The notes below the pieces were generated by a model, which worked only from the letters and a program-made list of their open reading frames with translations, ran no database searches and had not been told where the DNA came from. From the NCBI GenBank assembly GCA_031472005.1, contig PZJY01000005.1, forward strand, positions 310,001-374,000: a stretch of 64,000 nt of DNA. Reading direction: 5' to 3'. The translations under genes were made by a program, and so were the position numbers. This document shows, piece by piece, positions 1 through 12,609 of the stretch (position 1 is its first letter; every line of letters starts with the position of its first letter). Source of the stretch: Tetracladium setigerum. Lineage: Eukaryota > Ascomycota > Leotiomycetes > Helotiales.

Positions 1-678
1 AGAGGACATGCTCCGCAAAGGCCAGTCAGGAAACGAAATATAATAAGCATGGGCATGCTTGAGGACTTGGCCACCCGAGGGTGGTCAGAAGGAAGAGCAT
101 GGTGCAGGAATGGTAGAGCATAATCCTTCCGTAGATCTCACTCAGTGGCGCGATGACGAGTGGGCCGAAGGCATAGCCTAGTAGGTAGATGGAAACTGCG
201 AATGAGCCCAGATCTGCGTTGGTGGTGTTCATCTCTTTCATCACCTCGATTGTACTGGGTGCGAACATCGAGGAAGCAAATGGTCTGTGATGGTTTGTCA
301 TGTCAGCGCGTTCCTTTTTCGTCAACTACCCGACTCGTTCAGAGAGAAGGAGTCTGGGACGAGGGGCACCGCAAAGATGCGATGAGCGACGTACGTCAGC
401 AGTGTCAAGATGGAGACCGTCAAGACATTCGTCCATTTCTTCTTCGACGACCAATTCGAAGGCATCTCAGGATCTAGTGGTCCGTCCCAATCGACTATAT
501 CGCTGTCTGTGATTTTGGCTACATTTTCGTGCTCGTGCGATGTGTTGTCCGTTCCTAGTCCTTTCTCGATATCATGGCTTTCCATTCGCTTTTCCACAGA
601 CTCGTTATCTTCTGATGTTGGCGTGGAGGAATCTGCGTGAAAGTGATCTCCCTGATCACTGATAGGACCTTTCGCCAT
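1..678 (-). CDS. DHA1-type MFS multidrug transporter, N-terminal part (cut by window edge)
   Basis: This is the start of an MFS exporter of the fungal multidrug/polyamine (DHA1) type, acting in the plasma membrane. The ATG at 678-676 opens an acidic cytosolic tail, then the DPEMPSNWSSKKKW stretch typical of this family just before the first membrane helix. An intron at 285-394 (donor GTACGT, acceptor CACAG) joins LLT to PFASSMFAPST. Next come the SIYLLGYAFGPLVIAPLSE helix and the IYGR loop. The reading frame shifts by one base near 69-73: FLTGLCGACP at the left edge lies in another frame from FLLTTLG, as if one G or C were missing. The gene runs off the window, so its function cannot be completed. 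It is divergent from the oxidoreductase at 1245. The substrate is unknown; the family call is secure. Confidence 0.85.
285..394 (-). other. intron of the DHA1 transporter
   Basis: Minus-strand donor GTACGT and acceptor CACAG. Removal restores a continuous MFS frame across the first membrane helix. Confidence 0.75.
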
Positions 679-1244
679 GTTCGTACAATAGGTATGTCAA
701 AAAGACTCGAAGACGATACTCTCAAGATGAAAGTCGCTTGCAGTTGGAGACCAGGCCATTGGGAATGCCATTCCCTTTAATCATTTCAAGAAGATTCTTC
801 CTCCACGCTCGTGGGCACTTCGGAGCTAGGAAGACGGACATAAAGAGGAGGGGCGAGAAGAACAAGCAGTCATTTGAGGCGGGCTAGTAATATTATGCCC
901 CCATCCCCGTCTCTTTTCCCCGTTACTCTTCACAGACGAGATATCCCGGACGACGATCATCTCCCAAGAGGCTAGCTTGGCTCGACAAAGTTGTTAACTC
1001 CCCGACCCATGCAAATCTGGTCGGCTATCGGGTATCTTCCCCGACCCCCAACTTACCGGTCTTGGCAGTTACCAGGAGTGGGAGTCGGGGATAGACTTCT
1101 CAAGGTGTTATGTTCAGTTGATTTATCGGTAGAATAACATTTCATGGGAATTCACAATCTCCCATACTCTACGGATAGATTTCGATATCTACACTATACC
1201 ATCGTGCTATTCACCCACCCACCCGAACCATCCCCAACTTCATC
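679..1244. promoter_or_regulatory. divergent promoter region between the MFS exporter and the first Gfo/Idh gene
   Basis: No coding potential was seen. The region has three copies of TCCCCGA/TCGGGGA at 999-1005, 1038-1044 and 1085-1091, the last inverted relative to the first two. The same heptamer occurs in other intergenic stretches of the cluster. A role as a regulator site is inference. Confidence 0.35.
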
Positions 1245-2571
1245 ATGATCCCAAAACCCTCAAACTAGGCATAATCGGCTACGGCAACTCAGCAAAGAAC
1301 TTCCACCTCCCCTCATCAAAGCCATTCCCACCATCTCAATCCACGCAATCGTCCAACGCACATCTCCTCATCCAAATGCCCAACCAGGAGAACATTGTAC
1401 CATCGACTTCCCCCAAGCGAAACACTACAACAACATCGACGACTTCTTCGCCGATGCCGAAATTGATCTAGTGTTGGTAGCGGTAGCTGCTATGCACTAC
1501 GAGTATGCAAAGCGGGCCCTCCTTAGCGGCAAACATGTTGTTGTTGAAAAGCCATTCACGACGACGAGTCTGCAGGCAGATGAGCTTGTTGAGTTAGGCA
1601 AACGTGTAAATAAAATCGTTACGGTGTATCATAGTACGTCACGATCCCGTTCATGAAACTCATGGTCGTGCCAGCATGGCAGCATAAGATATCTTTGCTC
1701 AATGCTGATGATACCGGGATGACTAGATCGACGCTACGATGGTGATTTCCTAACTGCAAAACATCTAATCACCAGCCAAGTATTAGGAGAAATCGTCGAA
1801 TTCGAGACGCACTTCGATTGGGATGATCCAGGCTGGCCAGCAACCCACCAAGACCAATACATCCCTGGAACGGGAATGCTATTCGGATTGGGTGCGCACA
1901 CAGCCGATCAGGTTCTTCATCTTTTCGGCCGTCCCGAAACCGTCTTTGCTGCTTTCAAAGCCCATCGAGCTCGCGGTAGTGCGATAGATGACTGGCATAC
2001 GCTAATCTTACAATATGCTGGGGAGACAATCAAGGTGTTGTGGTGACTTTGAAAAGTACGCAGATGAGTGTTATGACGAAACAGCTGAGGTTTTTCATTC
2101 GTGGGAGGAAGGGAACCTATGTTAAGGTATGTGTGTAATGATTTCCGCTCAAAGAGAAAAGAAGGGGCCCGTCTGTGCTTGAATGGTAGAACTACATATA
2201 AAATAAGTTAATCAAGGCGGCGGTAATCAAAGTACCACCACGATATCCAAGAAGAGCAGATCCAGAGCAAGATGACTGCACTCGACTCTGATTTAGGCAA
2301 GGAAGATCCATCGAGATATGGAGAGTTGACAACTGAGACGATGTACGACGCCACCTATCAGGTCGAAGAAAAGAGTGGCAGAAAATCTCGATTTGTTGGG
2401 AATGTTCCGACAGTGCAGGGGAATTGGAAGGGGTACTATGAAGATCTTGCGAAGGCTCTCCTGCAAGGAGGGGGGTTTCAGGTCACGGCTGAGAATGCAC
2501 GGGATGGGATAAGGCTTTTTGAGTTGGCGAGGGAGAGTGCTGAGACTGGACGGGTGGTTGAGTGGAAGTAG
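1245..2571 (+). CDS. Gfo/Idh/MocA family NAD(P)-dependent oxidoreductase, with apparent frameshifts
   Basis: Members of this family oxidise sugars, inositols or dihydrodiols with NAD(P). The N-terminal Rossmann motif GIIGYGN appears about 12 codons after the ATG at 1245. The family EKP motif (VVVEKPF) sits near 1549-1560 and the YHNRRYDGDF stretch spans the first splice. Introns lie at 1634-1726 and 2127-2232, and the protein ends VVEWK at 2571. The frame breaks three times by one base: in the C/A runs at 1250-1258, in CCCC at 1309-1312 and in GGGG at 2020-2023. Adding three bases gives 377 codons, the usual length for the family. It is either a pseudogene or, more likely, shows homopolymer undercalls. 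It is divergent from the MFS exporter and convergent with the mannosidase. The substrate is unknown. Confidence 0.82.
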
Positions 2572-2889
2572 GGGAATGTGGAGTTGGTGGATTTTTTTTG
2601 GTGATTTCAGTGATGAGTATTCGTAAAACATATGTGTCTTCAAGTATGTATTTTCGAACTACTACAGTACACAGTGGAACTTCAGATTATAGATTATCTT
2701 TATCTTCAGTCGTTCACTGGCAATAATAACTACCCCCAAATTGATTGTCTCGCACTTGAGCATTTCCTCTTGGTTCCAACCGCGTTTCTATAAACCATTC
2801 TAACCTCTAAATCTATGTCCTATCCCCCTCTCTCTAATTCACCTCACACATACCTACCAAAGCCATAATCCCAAAAACCCAATCCTCCC
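2572..2889. other. short convergent intergenic stretch
   Basis: This lies between the 3' ends of the oxidoreductase and the mannosidase. I see only AT-rich and pyrimidine-rich untranslated sequence and no gene. Confidence 0.4.
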
Positions 2890-5800
2890 TCAATTCTTCA
2901 AAACAAGCTTAAAAGTAGCAACCTCAAACGGCCCCAACAGCACCTCAAACTTCCTCCCTTCCTGCACAGCTACCTCCTCCAAATCATCTTCCAAGATATT
3001 AGTCTTGAACACTTTCTCAAGCTCATAAGCCACCTCAAAATTCCCCCTTCCCATCCCACCCACAGCATCATAAACGCGTACGACGACACTCCTCGATTTT
3101 CTCGTAGGTAGGTCATCAACAGAGATATCTTCATCATCTTCACCACGCTTTACCCAATCTAGTACGAGATTTTCATCACCCGTGAACGAGATCGGGAATT
3201 TACTGAGGATCGAAGACTTTGCCTTTGACCCTTGTGCAGCAAGACCCACGATCTTCAAAGGATTGTTGAAATTAAACGCCGCCCGCACAGTCTCACTCCC
3301 AAGGCTCCCTCGATGCGGCATCATAGCCCAGCGAATCCGATGGTGTCCCATATCAGCATTTCCATCAGGCGCCTTGGGGATCGAAGAAGTGAGAGTCTCA
3401 TGACATCACCCACAGTCGCGAAGCCGTATTTGCTGTCGTTGAGGATGGATACGCCGTAGTTGTATTCGGAGAGGTCGGCGAATTTGTGACAGCATACTTC
3501 GAATTTGGCCATGTCCCATCTGTAGTGGTGCACATGATGAAATTAGAAAAAAAAAAAAAATCTTTGGGATTAGGAAAGATGAGGGAAAGGGAGCGATGAA
3601 GGTAAAAGGGAGATGAGGGAAAGAGAAAAAGAACTTACGAGGTATTATAGTGAGTTGGTCGCTTAATAACCCCATATTGCGTCTCATATGATGCCTCAGT
3701 AGCACGGACTTGAACTGGAAATTCCACTTTGAGGAATTTCATAGTTTCATGCCATTCAATGTCTGCGACGCACTCGATGATAGATGGCTTGTCATCTAGA
3801 GCGGCGCTGAGTGAGATGGTTGTTTTGATGGAACTGTTCTCGCTGATGCGGGTTTCAGTCACGACGCTTGCTCGATATCCTTTATCTTCATAAATAGTGG
3901 TAGCTGAGCTAGGCAATTCCTCCCGGGTTTCGAGGTGATAGACTTCTACGTCCCATGCTTGCCAGTAGATTGGCTTATCGTCGAAGATGACGAATTGATT
4001 GGCTTTTCCAGAGAGGGTTTCTCGATTTGCGCGACGGTCGTAAACAGATGTAATACATCCTTTCTCGATCTTGACGGTTAAGTTATCATTTTGGAGTTGG
4101 AAGACACCCGGCTCTGTTTCCTTGATAGTGACGGCTTTTGAGGCGTCTGATGTAGTGTTGAATGATTCGACAGTGAGCGCGTGACCTTCGCCTGAGGCAA
4201 TGACAGCCTGAGTTTCTGAGATATCAACTAATTCTTTACGCGGCCATGGTAAAGTGTTCAAGGCAACAGCTGTATCGAGTTGCAGAGCTCTCGTTGCCTC
4301 GATCTGTTCAATACCAAGGACGGTGAAAATCTCTTGGAATAGCACCTGTCCAGTCGCGGCGACATTGCTATACACCTACTCCTGCGTTAGTTTTATCGGG
4401 TCTCCATGCTTGGGTTGAGTTGTTGTTCCAATCAGACAGGCACACTCACTGTTTCGGAGTCCTCGTAACACATTTCAATGGCAGTACCTGGAAGACAATC
4501 ATGGAATTGGCAAAGCATTACACCGTGCCACATCTCATCTAGCTGCTTTTTGGGGTACTTGTATCCTTTGTCCTGAATCGAGGCAACAGTTGCTAGAAGT
4601 TCGAGATCGTGCAAGAGGATTTCTGACTTGCGGTTGTGGGACTTGGTACGAGCCTGCGTGGTGTATACGCCACGATGAAGCTCAAAATACAACTCGCCGT
4701 ACCAGGTTACCAGACTAGAAGACTTTTGCTCTAGTCGATCGAAGAACTGGTCTACCGTTGAGCCGGAGTGTACACGTGGGATGACTCCCATAGTATCGGC
4801 CATGCCACGTAGTCGCCTGAGTCTTTCCATGTGCTGCCAGGTTGGGCCGCCACCTCCGTCTCCCTTTCCAAACTGTATGATGTTAATTTCGTGTCAGCAA
4901 AAGTTCTTTTCGATTGTAGGGGATCAGTCAATTTCTATTGAGATTGACTTACTGCTAGAAGAGCCGTGTTATCTTGGTCGAGGGATCTGTGGTTGGATAT
5001 ACTCTTCGTGATGTTCTCATAGTTGCCCTCGGCACAATAAGTCTTGGCGGGAGGCATATGGCAAATAACCTGGCTTCCATCCAGAGCGACCCTACACATA
5101 TGTATCAGCTTACACTCACTACAGTTTCATATGAGCAGAAAAATATACCAGTTAAAAGTCGTGTGAGGAAAGTCATTCACACTGTTGAAACATGGCTTCT
5201 GCGTCAGAAACCTCGTCATGCCAGCAAGCCGACAAATTTGAGGAATCTGGCAGGAAAAGCCAAAGGTGTCTGGCAGCCATGAGGTCGTCGATCGGAAGCC
5301 GAACTCGGCCTCGAAGAATCTTTGGCCATAGAGGAATTGGCGAACTAGTGACTCGCCGCAAGGAAGATTGGTATCATGCTCGACCCATGATCCGCCAATG
5401 GGATGGAACTGTCCAGACTTGACCTTGGCCTTGACCCGTTCCCAGCCGTAGGGATAAATCTCCTTCAGCCATTTAAACTAAATCTCTTGTTAGATTATTC
5501 ATATTTTGTGGCATTGGGGCAAAAATTGCAACTACTTACTTGCTGAGCCTGCGAACAAGCAAAATTCAGCTCAGGATAACGATCCATCAAATCACACTGA
5601 TTAGACCAGGATCGAACAACCTTGCGCTTCGTCTCGTCCCAAGGCCATAGCCAACAAGTGTCTATATGACAGTGACCGATGGCATATATCGTTGGTCTGC
5701 GATCCAGATTGCTTTCATACACTTTCGCGGAGTCGATATTTTCTCCAAGATACTCTGCAGCAATTTTACGACATGCTAGAATGGAGGCATCGTCTCCTAC

Positions 5801-6535
5801 CTTGAAAGTGTCGATAATTCTGCTAGCCACGTTCAGCGCCTCGTGCTGCTCCCAAGTATCTTCAGCTAGCTCTGTAGCTGCATCGTGTATAACGGTAAAG
5901 TCCACATGCAGCATCCTCGCTTGGTAGTTGACGGAGACAAGTTCGGCTTGGGCCAGCTTAAAGTACTTGTCTGGATCAGGGGTTGAATCGAGTCTCCACC
6001 AGCATTGTTTTTAAAAATTGGACGACCAGGACCATTTCCAAACATGCCATTGCATGCCATCTCGAGATAGATGACATGCGTCTCCCGTCTTTAAAATCCT
6101 CGGGAACGATCCATTCAATGCGCTCACCACGTCCGGTCAAGCCTTGAAGGGGCTCGCCGTTGGCTGTCCAGACAGTGGCTTCATTGCTGCAGTCCCAGTG
6201 GAGTTCAACATGATGGTGCTGGTCACTACTACAAAGCTCCTGAGGGACTGTGAGCGAGCACTTGAACCAGTGTGTTGTCCAAGATGGACCAAACGACTCG
6301 CCTATTTGCGTGTCGCGGTAAACATTCGACGTGTCAGTGGCATCGGCAAAGGATGGCCGTGTTGTGCCTGGCGCATCCCACACAGATAAAGTCACATGTT
6401 TTGACCCGATGCCATATCTACCATAATCCAGCATACTATGTAGGGGTTCATCAGCATACAAATATTACAAAGTACTGTAAGTAGGCATGGGATAGATAGG
6501 ACATCTACTCACGACAGAAGGTTTACTTTTTCCAT
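2890..6535 (-). CDS. ams1: GH38 alpha-mannosidase (Ams1-type), with apparent frameshifts
   Basis: This enzyme hydrolyses alpha-linked mannose from oligomannosides. The yeast homologue Ams1 works in the vacuole and cytosol. The start at 6535 gives MEKVNLLS, spliced to MLDYGRYG. The GH38 zinc site appears as IGHCHIDTCWLWPWDETKR (HxD ligands) near 5630-5690. The nucleophile motif SWLPDTFGFSCQIPQI lies near 5220-5270. The C-terminal beta-sandwich ends VATFKLVLKN. There are several short introns. Three one-base slips break the frame, at GGGG 3376-3379, GGGG 5979-5982 and CCC 6084-6086 (plus-strand reading). The protein on each side matches the family continuously. No signal peptide is seen, fitting an intracellular enzyme. 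It shares a divergent promoter region with the permease at 8027. Exact intron borders in 4830-5500 were not all resolved. Confidence 0.87.
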
Positions 6536-8026
6536 TGTCCCGGTGTCAGAAAGTTCGTTAAGCGTTTTTGGTATAGTGATGTGATTTTCTTGCCCACTGG
6601 TGCCACGGCCTTGGTGGGATATGGCTTCGTATCGGCATTGGTGTTGGGAGCCTGGTGCGACCGCGAATCGAGTGAGGTCCATGCGAACACATTGTTAGGG
6701 GGAGGGCAAGAAAATGAAAGTAGCGGGTCTTGTCTTGTTGGTCTTTCTAATTGCAGCAGTGATGATGTTTCAAGCTCGCTTGTGATTTGTGTACTTAAGG
6801 TACAGCACGTATTTGCTTTCTTTTGGGAACGAATGATGGTAGTCTTCAAGGTGTGGTGGCAGCTCAAGCAGGAAGAATCTCGGGCCCATTTCAAGCGACC
6901 AAAGTTCTTATCACTCCATCGAAATGATGGCAATGCCGTTTATCCACTCCTGTACTTGGTCTACACTCTGCTGTGTGGAGAAGGAGATTTAATCATGTGG
7001 CAGGTGGGAAAGCAAGGCACAGCACTAAGGAGCAACACGCCGGCCGGTAAAGTCAGATCACCGGTTTCACCGATCATCAGATGCCAAAAGGAAGTGACCC
7101 GATTAACCCAAGTTGAAGTAAACAGGTACTAGAAGGAAGGAGTTGAACGGGGTAAATTACCTTTGCTAGACCGCTCGTATTGACCTTCCCCTTGATGTGG
7201 TTTCCAAGGAGATGCCCCCTTGGCGAAGCGAGCCAATTAGACGAGACTAGGCCGTGACGTCCACTTCCAAGACACTAGAAAAAGGGTCCTCTCCGGCGAC
7301 TACTTTCCTTCTATTGGCCAGAAAGTGCGACAGTCCACATTGCTGTATCAACATATTTCCAGGTTTATCATAAAAGAGCAAACCCCGCAAGCGAGATGGA
7401 AGTTGGAATGCGGGGGCAGAAACCGGGGTAAAATGTCCCAAGCTCGGTTCAACTCCGACCATAGTGTCCTCCATCAATCCTTCATCCATGCAGACTGCTT
7501 ACCACCAGTTACAGTATTGGATAATTGGATTCTTGGGATTGAAATTTGTTGGATTCTTTCCAAGACGTAGGAAATGAAGGCAAAGTAGAATTAATCGGGC
7601 AAACCAATGAACGGTATTTCCTTCTTTGTGGAAACTGCTTGGTTCGGTTTCCTATACAAATTCGACAAGAAGAACCACGTCAGCCGAACCCCGCCCAGTC
7701 TTTGGCAAGTTGGCATACATGATCGGCATATTCACACTTAAAGAAATTTTCAATATTGACTCCTGCGGGATATCATTCTCTTTTGGGTCTTGCAAGGTTA
7801 GCACCACCTCTTTGGAAGGCGGTTGGATTTGGATTGAATTGGAGGGGAAGTCTGGCTTTGCCGGTTGCCGATGTTTGTATACCGTACCTATGGTAGGTAT
7901 ATAAACCCACGCATTTCCCCACCCCCATACTTTCCAACCCCGTGCATCCCTCCTCTTCTTTCCTTCCTCCCTCTGCTTCGCCGACTCCAGAACTCGTCTA
8001 GCAACACAACTTCTGAGAGAGCCAAA
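6536..8026. promoter_or_regulatory. divergent intergenic region between mannosidase and sugar permease
   Basis: A 1.5 kb stretch without a convincing gene. Open frames here, such as 6581-7132, lack family features. It contains CCGG-rich words around 7040-7075 and the TATA box and pyrimidine tract of the permease at its right end. Confidence 0.4.
7898..7905 (+). promoter_or_regulatory. TATA box of the sugar permease
   Basis: TATATAAA lies 122 bases before the ATG at 8027. It is followed by a pyrimidine-rich tract at 7909-7995, a common arrangement in strongly expressed genes of filamentous fungi. Confidence 0.5.
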
Positions 8027-10015
8027 ATGGCCACCACAGAGGTCGATCCCAGAAAGACCGAGGCAGATGTTGCCAAGCCTCAACCCTCCCATGACGAACA
8101 TGCCGCCTATACACCCAATATGGAACTCATCGAGGGTGCTGTTGCCAACAATGATGAAGAAGCTAGTCTCTCTCGCAAGGAACTCTTCAAGCGGTACTCA
8201 CCTGCAGTCATGTTCAGCATGCTGCTCAGTGTCGCGCTAGTCATGGAGGGAATGGATGTTGGCTTGATCAACAACTTCTTCGCCTTGCCAGCCTACCGTA
8301 ACAAATTCGGATGGCCTGATGCGAAAGGCGATATGCATATCTCCACTGTGTGGCAGGGAGCTATTGGAGCTGCCAACAATTGTGGCCAAATCATCGGTCT
8401 CTTGCTCAATGGATACTTCCAATCGCGATACGGATCCCGAAAAGTGTATATGGTAAGTAATCATTTCTTCTTCCTTTTTTCTTTCATTATGAGAGAGAAA
8501 TGCTACATTAAAATGTTGTATCTAGAAATTTCAACTAACGTTCGACTTTTGATAGGGAGCTATGTTGGTCTTGGCCGGCACCATCTTCATCCTGTTCTTC
8601 GCCGTGAACATTGAGATGCTTCTAGTTGGCAACATCCTATGCGGAATCCCATGGGGTGCCTTCCAAACACTCACAACCGCCTATGCAGCAGAAATCTGTC
8701 CACCAGCCATGCGTGGATACCTTACAGCTTGGGTGGTAAGTTCCCGTTCCCTTCCTCTCCTCCCCACGTGGTACCAAAATTAATTCTAACATGAAAAATC
8801 AGAGTATGTGCTGGGGAGCAGGAAGCTTCCTCGCCACCGGTGTTCTCCGAGGCTCTCTAGCATTCGGTCAATACAACGATGCTGGCTGGCGAGTTCCCTA
8901 CGGCCTGCAATGGGTCTGGATCCCCCCTTTGTTCTTAGTCGGCTACCTCGCCCCAGAAAGCCCATGGTATCTCATCCGCCGCGGTCGTCAAGCAGACGCC
9001 GAAGCATCCCTCCGCCGCCTCGCTCGCAAAGGTCATTACACCGATCGCTCCATGGCCGAAACCCTTGCGCTAATGAACCATACCAACGAGATGGAGAAAG
9101 CCGAAGCCAAAAACGCCAGCTACAAGGACTGCTTCAGGGGTACGAATCTTCGTCGTACAGGTATTGTCTGTATGGCGTGGGTCATTCAGATGCTCAACGG
9201 TCAATCCATCACTCAATACGCAGCTACTATGCTTCGCTCGGTCGGAATGAGTCCCACCAACGCATTTAATTACAATATGGGTATTCAATCCGTCAATATC
9301 CTCGCTACCGGTATCGCAATCGTGCTCATGGGCAAAGTCGACCGTCGTATGTTCTATTTCTGCGGAACAGCCAGTATCGGCGCCTGTATGTTCGTCGTCG
9401 GCATCGTTGGTTTCACCGCCACAGGAAGTACAGTCGCCTACGTGACAGCCGCATTCCTCATTCTTGTGCAATGCGCCTTCAAAGTCTCACTTGGCCCCAC
9501 TACCTACGTGATTGTGGGTGAGATGCCATCGAGTCGTGTTCGCGCGCAGACGATCGTCCTAGGTCGTGCTGTTTATGTTGCGTGTGGAATTGTGGTGCAG
9601 CAGATCAATCCACGCATGCTTAACAATAGCTCTGATGCTTGGAACTTGGGTGCGAAGACTGGCATGGTCTATTTCGTGCTCTGTTTTATTTGGATCATTT
9701 GGATCTGGTTCTGCTTGCCGGAGACGAAGAATCGCAGCTTCGCTGATATTGACTACCTCTTCCAAAAGAAGGTCAATGCGCGCAAGTTTACCACTACGCC
9801 TGTTGATTGTGAGTTTCCTTTCTCTTCCCCCTCATTCTCAAACACAGTATTTCGAGCATGTATTTTGTTGCTTGTGGGGCTTCCGAATGGAATATGTTTA
9901 TGACACTTGCTGATTTTGGTGCCACACAGTGTTTGAGTTCACCAATGCGCCCTTGTCTAGAAAGGAGCTTGAGAATGAAGAACCCACTCAGGTCAGCGAA
10001 CGCGAAAAGATTTAG
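8027..10015 (+). CDS. MFS sugar:H+ symporter, alpha-glucoside (maltose) permease type
   Basis: A plasma-membrane sugar importer of the MFS sugar-transporter family. The start at 8027 (GCCAAAATGG) follows a TATA box. Introns at 8453-8555, 8736-8802 and 9809-9929 give a 565 aa protein without frameshift. The soluble N-terminus precedes ALVMEGMDVGLINNFF, close to the VMEGYD helix of alpha-glucoside permeases. The family loop motif RYGSRK, the PESPWYLIRRGR motif before the central loop and the PETKNRSFADIDYLF motif at the C-terminal end are all present. The sugar cannot be read from sequence; the maltose-permease subgroup suggests alpha-glucosides. It is convergent with a second permease. An extra TTG-started frame upstream is ignored because 8027 is the first sensible ATG. 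Confidence 0.92.
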
Positions 10016-10812
10016 CAGCATGTATAGATTTCGTAAAGGAAGTTGCATGAATAGCATCTGCGAAGGGTAATTTAGGAAGGACGTCGGTTTCGAGACGTGA
10101 GATGTAGTGTTTAGCAACGTACGGGGAACATTATTTATCCGTCGATCAAATCGAACCAAATATAACTTAGCTAACAGATTCCATTCCTTTGAAATTTGTG
10201 ATACACAAAGATTGTCGATGCTCGGCCATTCCGAGAGAAATCTCTCGCCAAGTCAAGCCTATTATTGATTGGAAGGAAAGTGTTGAACAATGTCAAAGAC
10301 TTTATGCCAAGAAATTCGCATATCGACCCCACGGGATTAAAGCAATACAAGGTAGGATATTTTTTCTTCTCGTCTACGATATCTTATCGTTTCTGTCTGT
10401 TGAAAATAATTTTCTCTTAAAATGAAAGGTCTTCTTCTAATTGGGTTTCATATTCAAGTTATCCAGGTCTCTTGGGGAACAAGAGGGGGCATCCAATGTA
10501 CGTGGATTGAGTATGTTTTGCTTATTACCGGGGGTGCAACTATGACACGACTTTTTTTTCCAGAAATGATTGCATTTTCGTGAGAATTTAATCATTAATA
10601 GGATCGTGACTTCATTCTTTTACTCGATTTGTACCTACGGAACCCCTCTCGCCAAGCCATCCCGGAAATCCAAATCCAAAGCGTCAGGTTGATAAACTGC
10701 TACCAGTAAATGCACATTTCTCAAGAATTTGCACCCACTGAAACATTGATCTGCCTTGATAGCTCGATTCAGCAGTCATTACCCAGACCCTCTGGCAATA
10801 AGCACGTCCTTC
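10016..10812. other. convergent intergenic stretch between the two sugar permeases
   Basis: Holds the 3' untranslated regions of both permeases. No gene, repeat or clear motif was seen. Confidence 0.4.
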
Positions 10813-12609
10813 CTAAACCTTTCTAGAAGCATCAGGAGCCACTTCCACCTCCGTCACATCTACCTCCTTCCCACTTGCCGCAATGATATTCAAAGGAACC
10901 GCCGGACCCTCAAAAATCTCATTGATCTCTTCAAGCGTGCGTCCTTTCGTCTCAGGTACCAAAAAGTAGATAGCCACCACCAAGAAGGCCAAGATGACGC
11001 AGAACACAATGTAGTAGTGCCAAGTGATTTTCTTCATGGCAATGGGATTGACAAATTGACCAGTGATGAGCCCAATATAGGTTCCAACATAGTTCGCCGT
11101 CATGCCACGACCTCTCAGAGAGTATGGGAAGATTTCAGCGGTATAGGCAACTGGGAGTGGTGTCCACGCGATATCGTAGAAGAAGTAATAGATAAAAATA
11201 AACGCCAACACCGAATTCCCAAGCGCTTGATTATGAGTTGCAGCGAATTTGGAGTTCAAGATTGTCCAGGGAACATAGGCGCAGAGCATACCCGAAGTAG
11301 CGATGAGGAAGAGACGGCGTCGGCCGACTTTATCAACGAGAAGAGCGCCGCCACAGATGGCAACGAACCAGTTGAAGAGTTGAAGCATGCCGTTGATGAG
11401 GGTTTGGTGTTTGGGATCGCGGATGCCGATTGTGTTGAGGACGAGTGTTAGATAGTATGATAGAACGCTGGTGCCGTTCCATTGGCAGAAGAAGGCGATG
11501 CCCATGGCAAGCATTGTGCGTCTGCGATTCGCTGGAGTGCGAACAAGATCGAGGTAGGAGTTTGAATTTTCGTTTTGAGTGCTTTGGCTCAATGAGACGG
11601 TGATTTCGCGAATCTCGAACTCTACGAGGGGGGATCGTTCGTCGCCGTTGCCGTGATACTTTGTTAACACCTTTCGCGCCTCCTCTTCTTCTCCATGTGC
11701 GATAAGCCATCTGGAGAGCGAGCAATGTCAGTCGGGAGATGATGGTGAAAATGACCAAAGACAACTTACCTGGGAGATTCTGGAACCCAGTAAAAGAATG
11801 CAAACTGGATGAATGGCAAGACCGCTTGAAGGAGTGATGGGATGCGCCATGCCCATGTTGACTGGATCCTGAAAGTTCCAAAGTTGACCATGCGGCAAGC
11901 ACAGCTCCAAGATACTGACATTATAAGCAAGAGGATGATTTCCTGCGGTGCGAAAACTTACAAAGAAGGTATTGTATAAAGAGGTGATCTTTCCGCGATG
12001 GGTGGGATATGCCAATTCGGTCACGATAATTGGTGAGGGCTGTGCTAGGAATGAAGTGGAAAAGCCAAGGACAGCTCGAGAGACGATAAACATGGGAGTG
12101 TTTTGAGCGACTCCTTGTAATAGGGCACCTATTGGCAGAAGACAAAAGCCAATAAACATTGGTCTTTTTCTTCCCCAGCGGTCGCCGATAAATGTGGCGG
12201 GGAACAAGCCAATAACTTTGGAAATTGGATAGACCGCGTTCATGAAGCCGAGCAAAGCGCCTTCAGGTTTCCCGAAGGTTTCTCGCCACTGCGGGAGGGA
12301 TTGGAGCCCATTCATCATTGCACCTTGATGGGAAGTTAGTTGAAGTGTTTACTCGAGTACAACTGGGAATAATGAGACTGACCATCGAATCCGATAGCAG
12401 CGGAGGACAACAATGGAACCAAAAGGATTAAGTTGAGTCGTCGAAGGTGCGGGACTTGATACCAGGGACGAGGCTCATCCGGAAGGACCTGGGTAAGTTG
12501 TCAGTTACTATCAAGCTGACAGACCTTGAAGGGTAAAACAGACTGCAAGTAGTTCTTCGGGATATTCGCCTGCCACTTTCGTGTCCACCGACTTCTTGAA
12601 TAGACCCAT
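10813..12609 (-). CDS. MFS sugar permease, lactose/hexose transporter type, one apparent frameshift
   Basis: A second MFS sugar importer, closer to lactose permease-like (LAC12) proteins. The start at 12609 gives MGLFKKSVDTKVAGEYPEEL. Exons are 12544-12609, 12383-12488, 11962-12323, 11770-11914 and 10813-11710. Motifs are the first helix ending AAIGFDG, then DRWGRKRP, the AWRIPSLLQ stretch, DKVGRRRLF and PETKGRTLEEINEIFEG. One base is missing in AAA 11880-11882: the AAWSTF helix continues only in the next frame. With one added base the exons sum to 526 codons (525 aa), a normal length. It shares a promoter region with the Zn2Cys6 regulator, which suggests co-regulation. The substrate is not determinable. 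Confidence 0.88.

Noticed and set aside
1245..2571. Calling the first Gfo/Idh gene, mannosidase and allantoicase pseudogenes
   Set aside because: Their breaks are the same one-base homopolymer losses seen in essential eL27, and coding sequence on both sides shows no other decay.
6581..7132. 183-codon open frame on the plus strand between mannosidase and permease
   Set aside because: No family features, unusual composition and position in a divergent promoter; likely chance.
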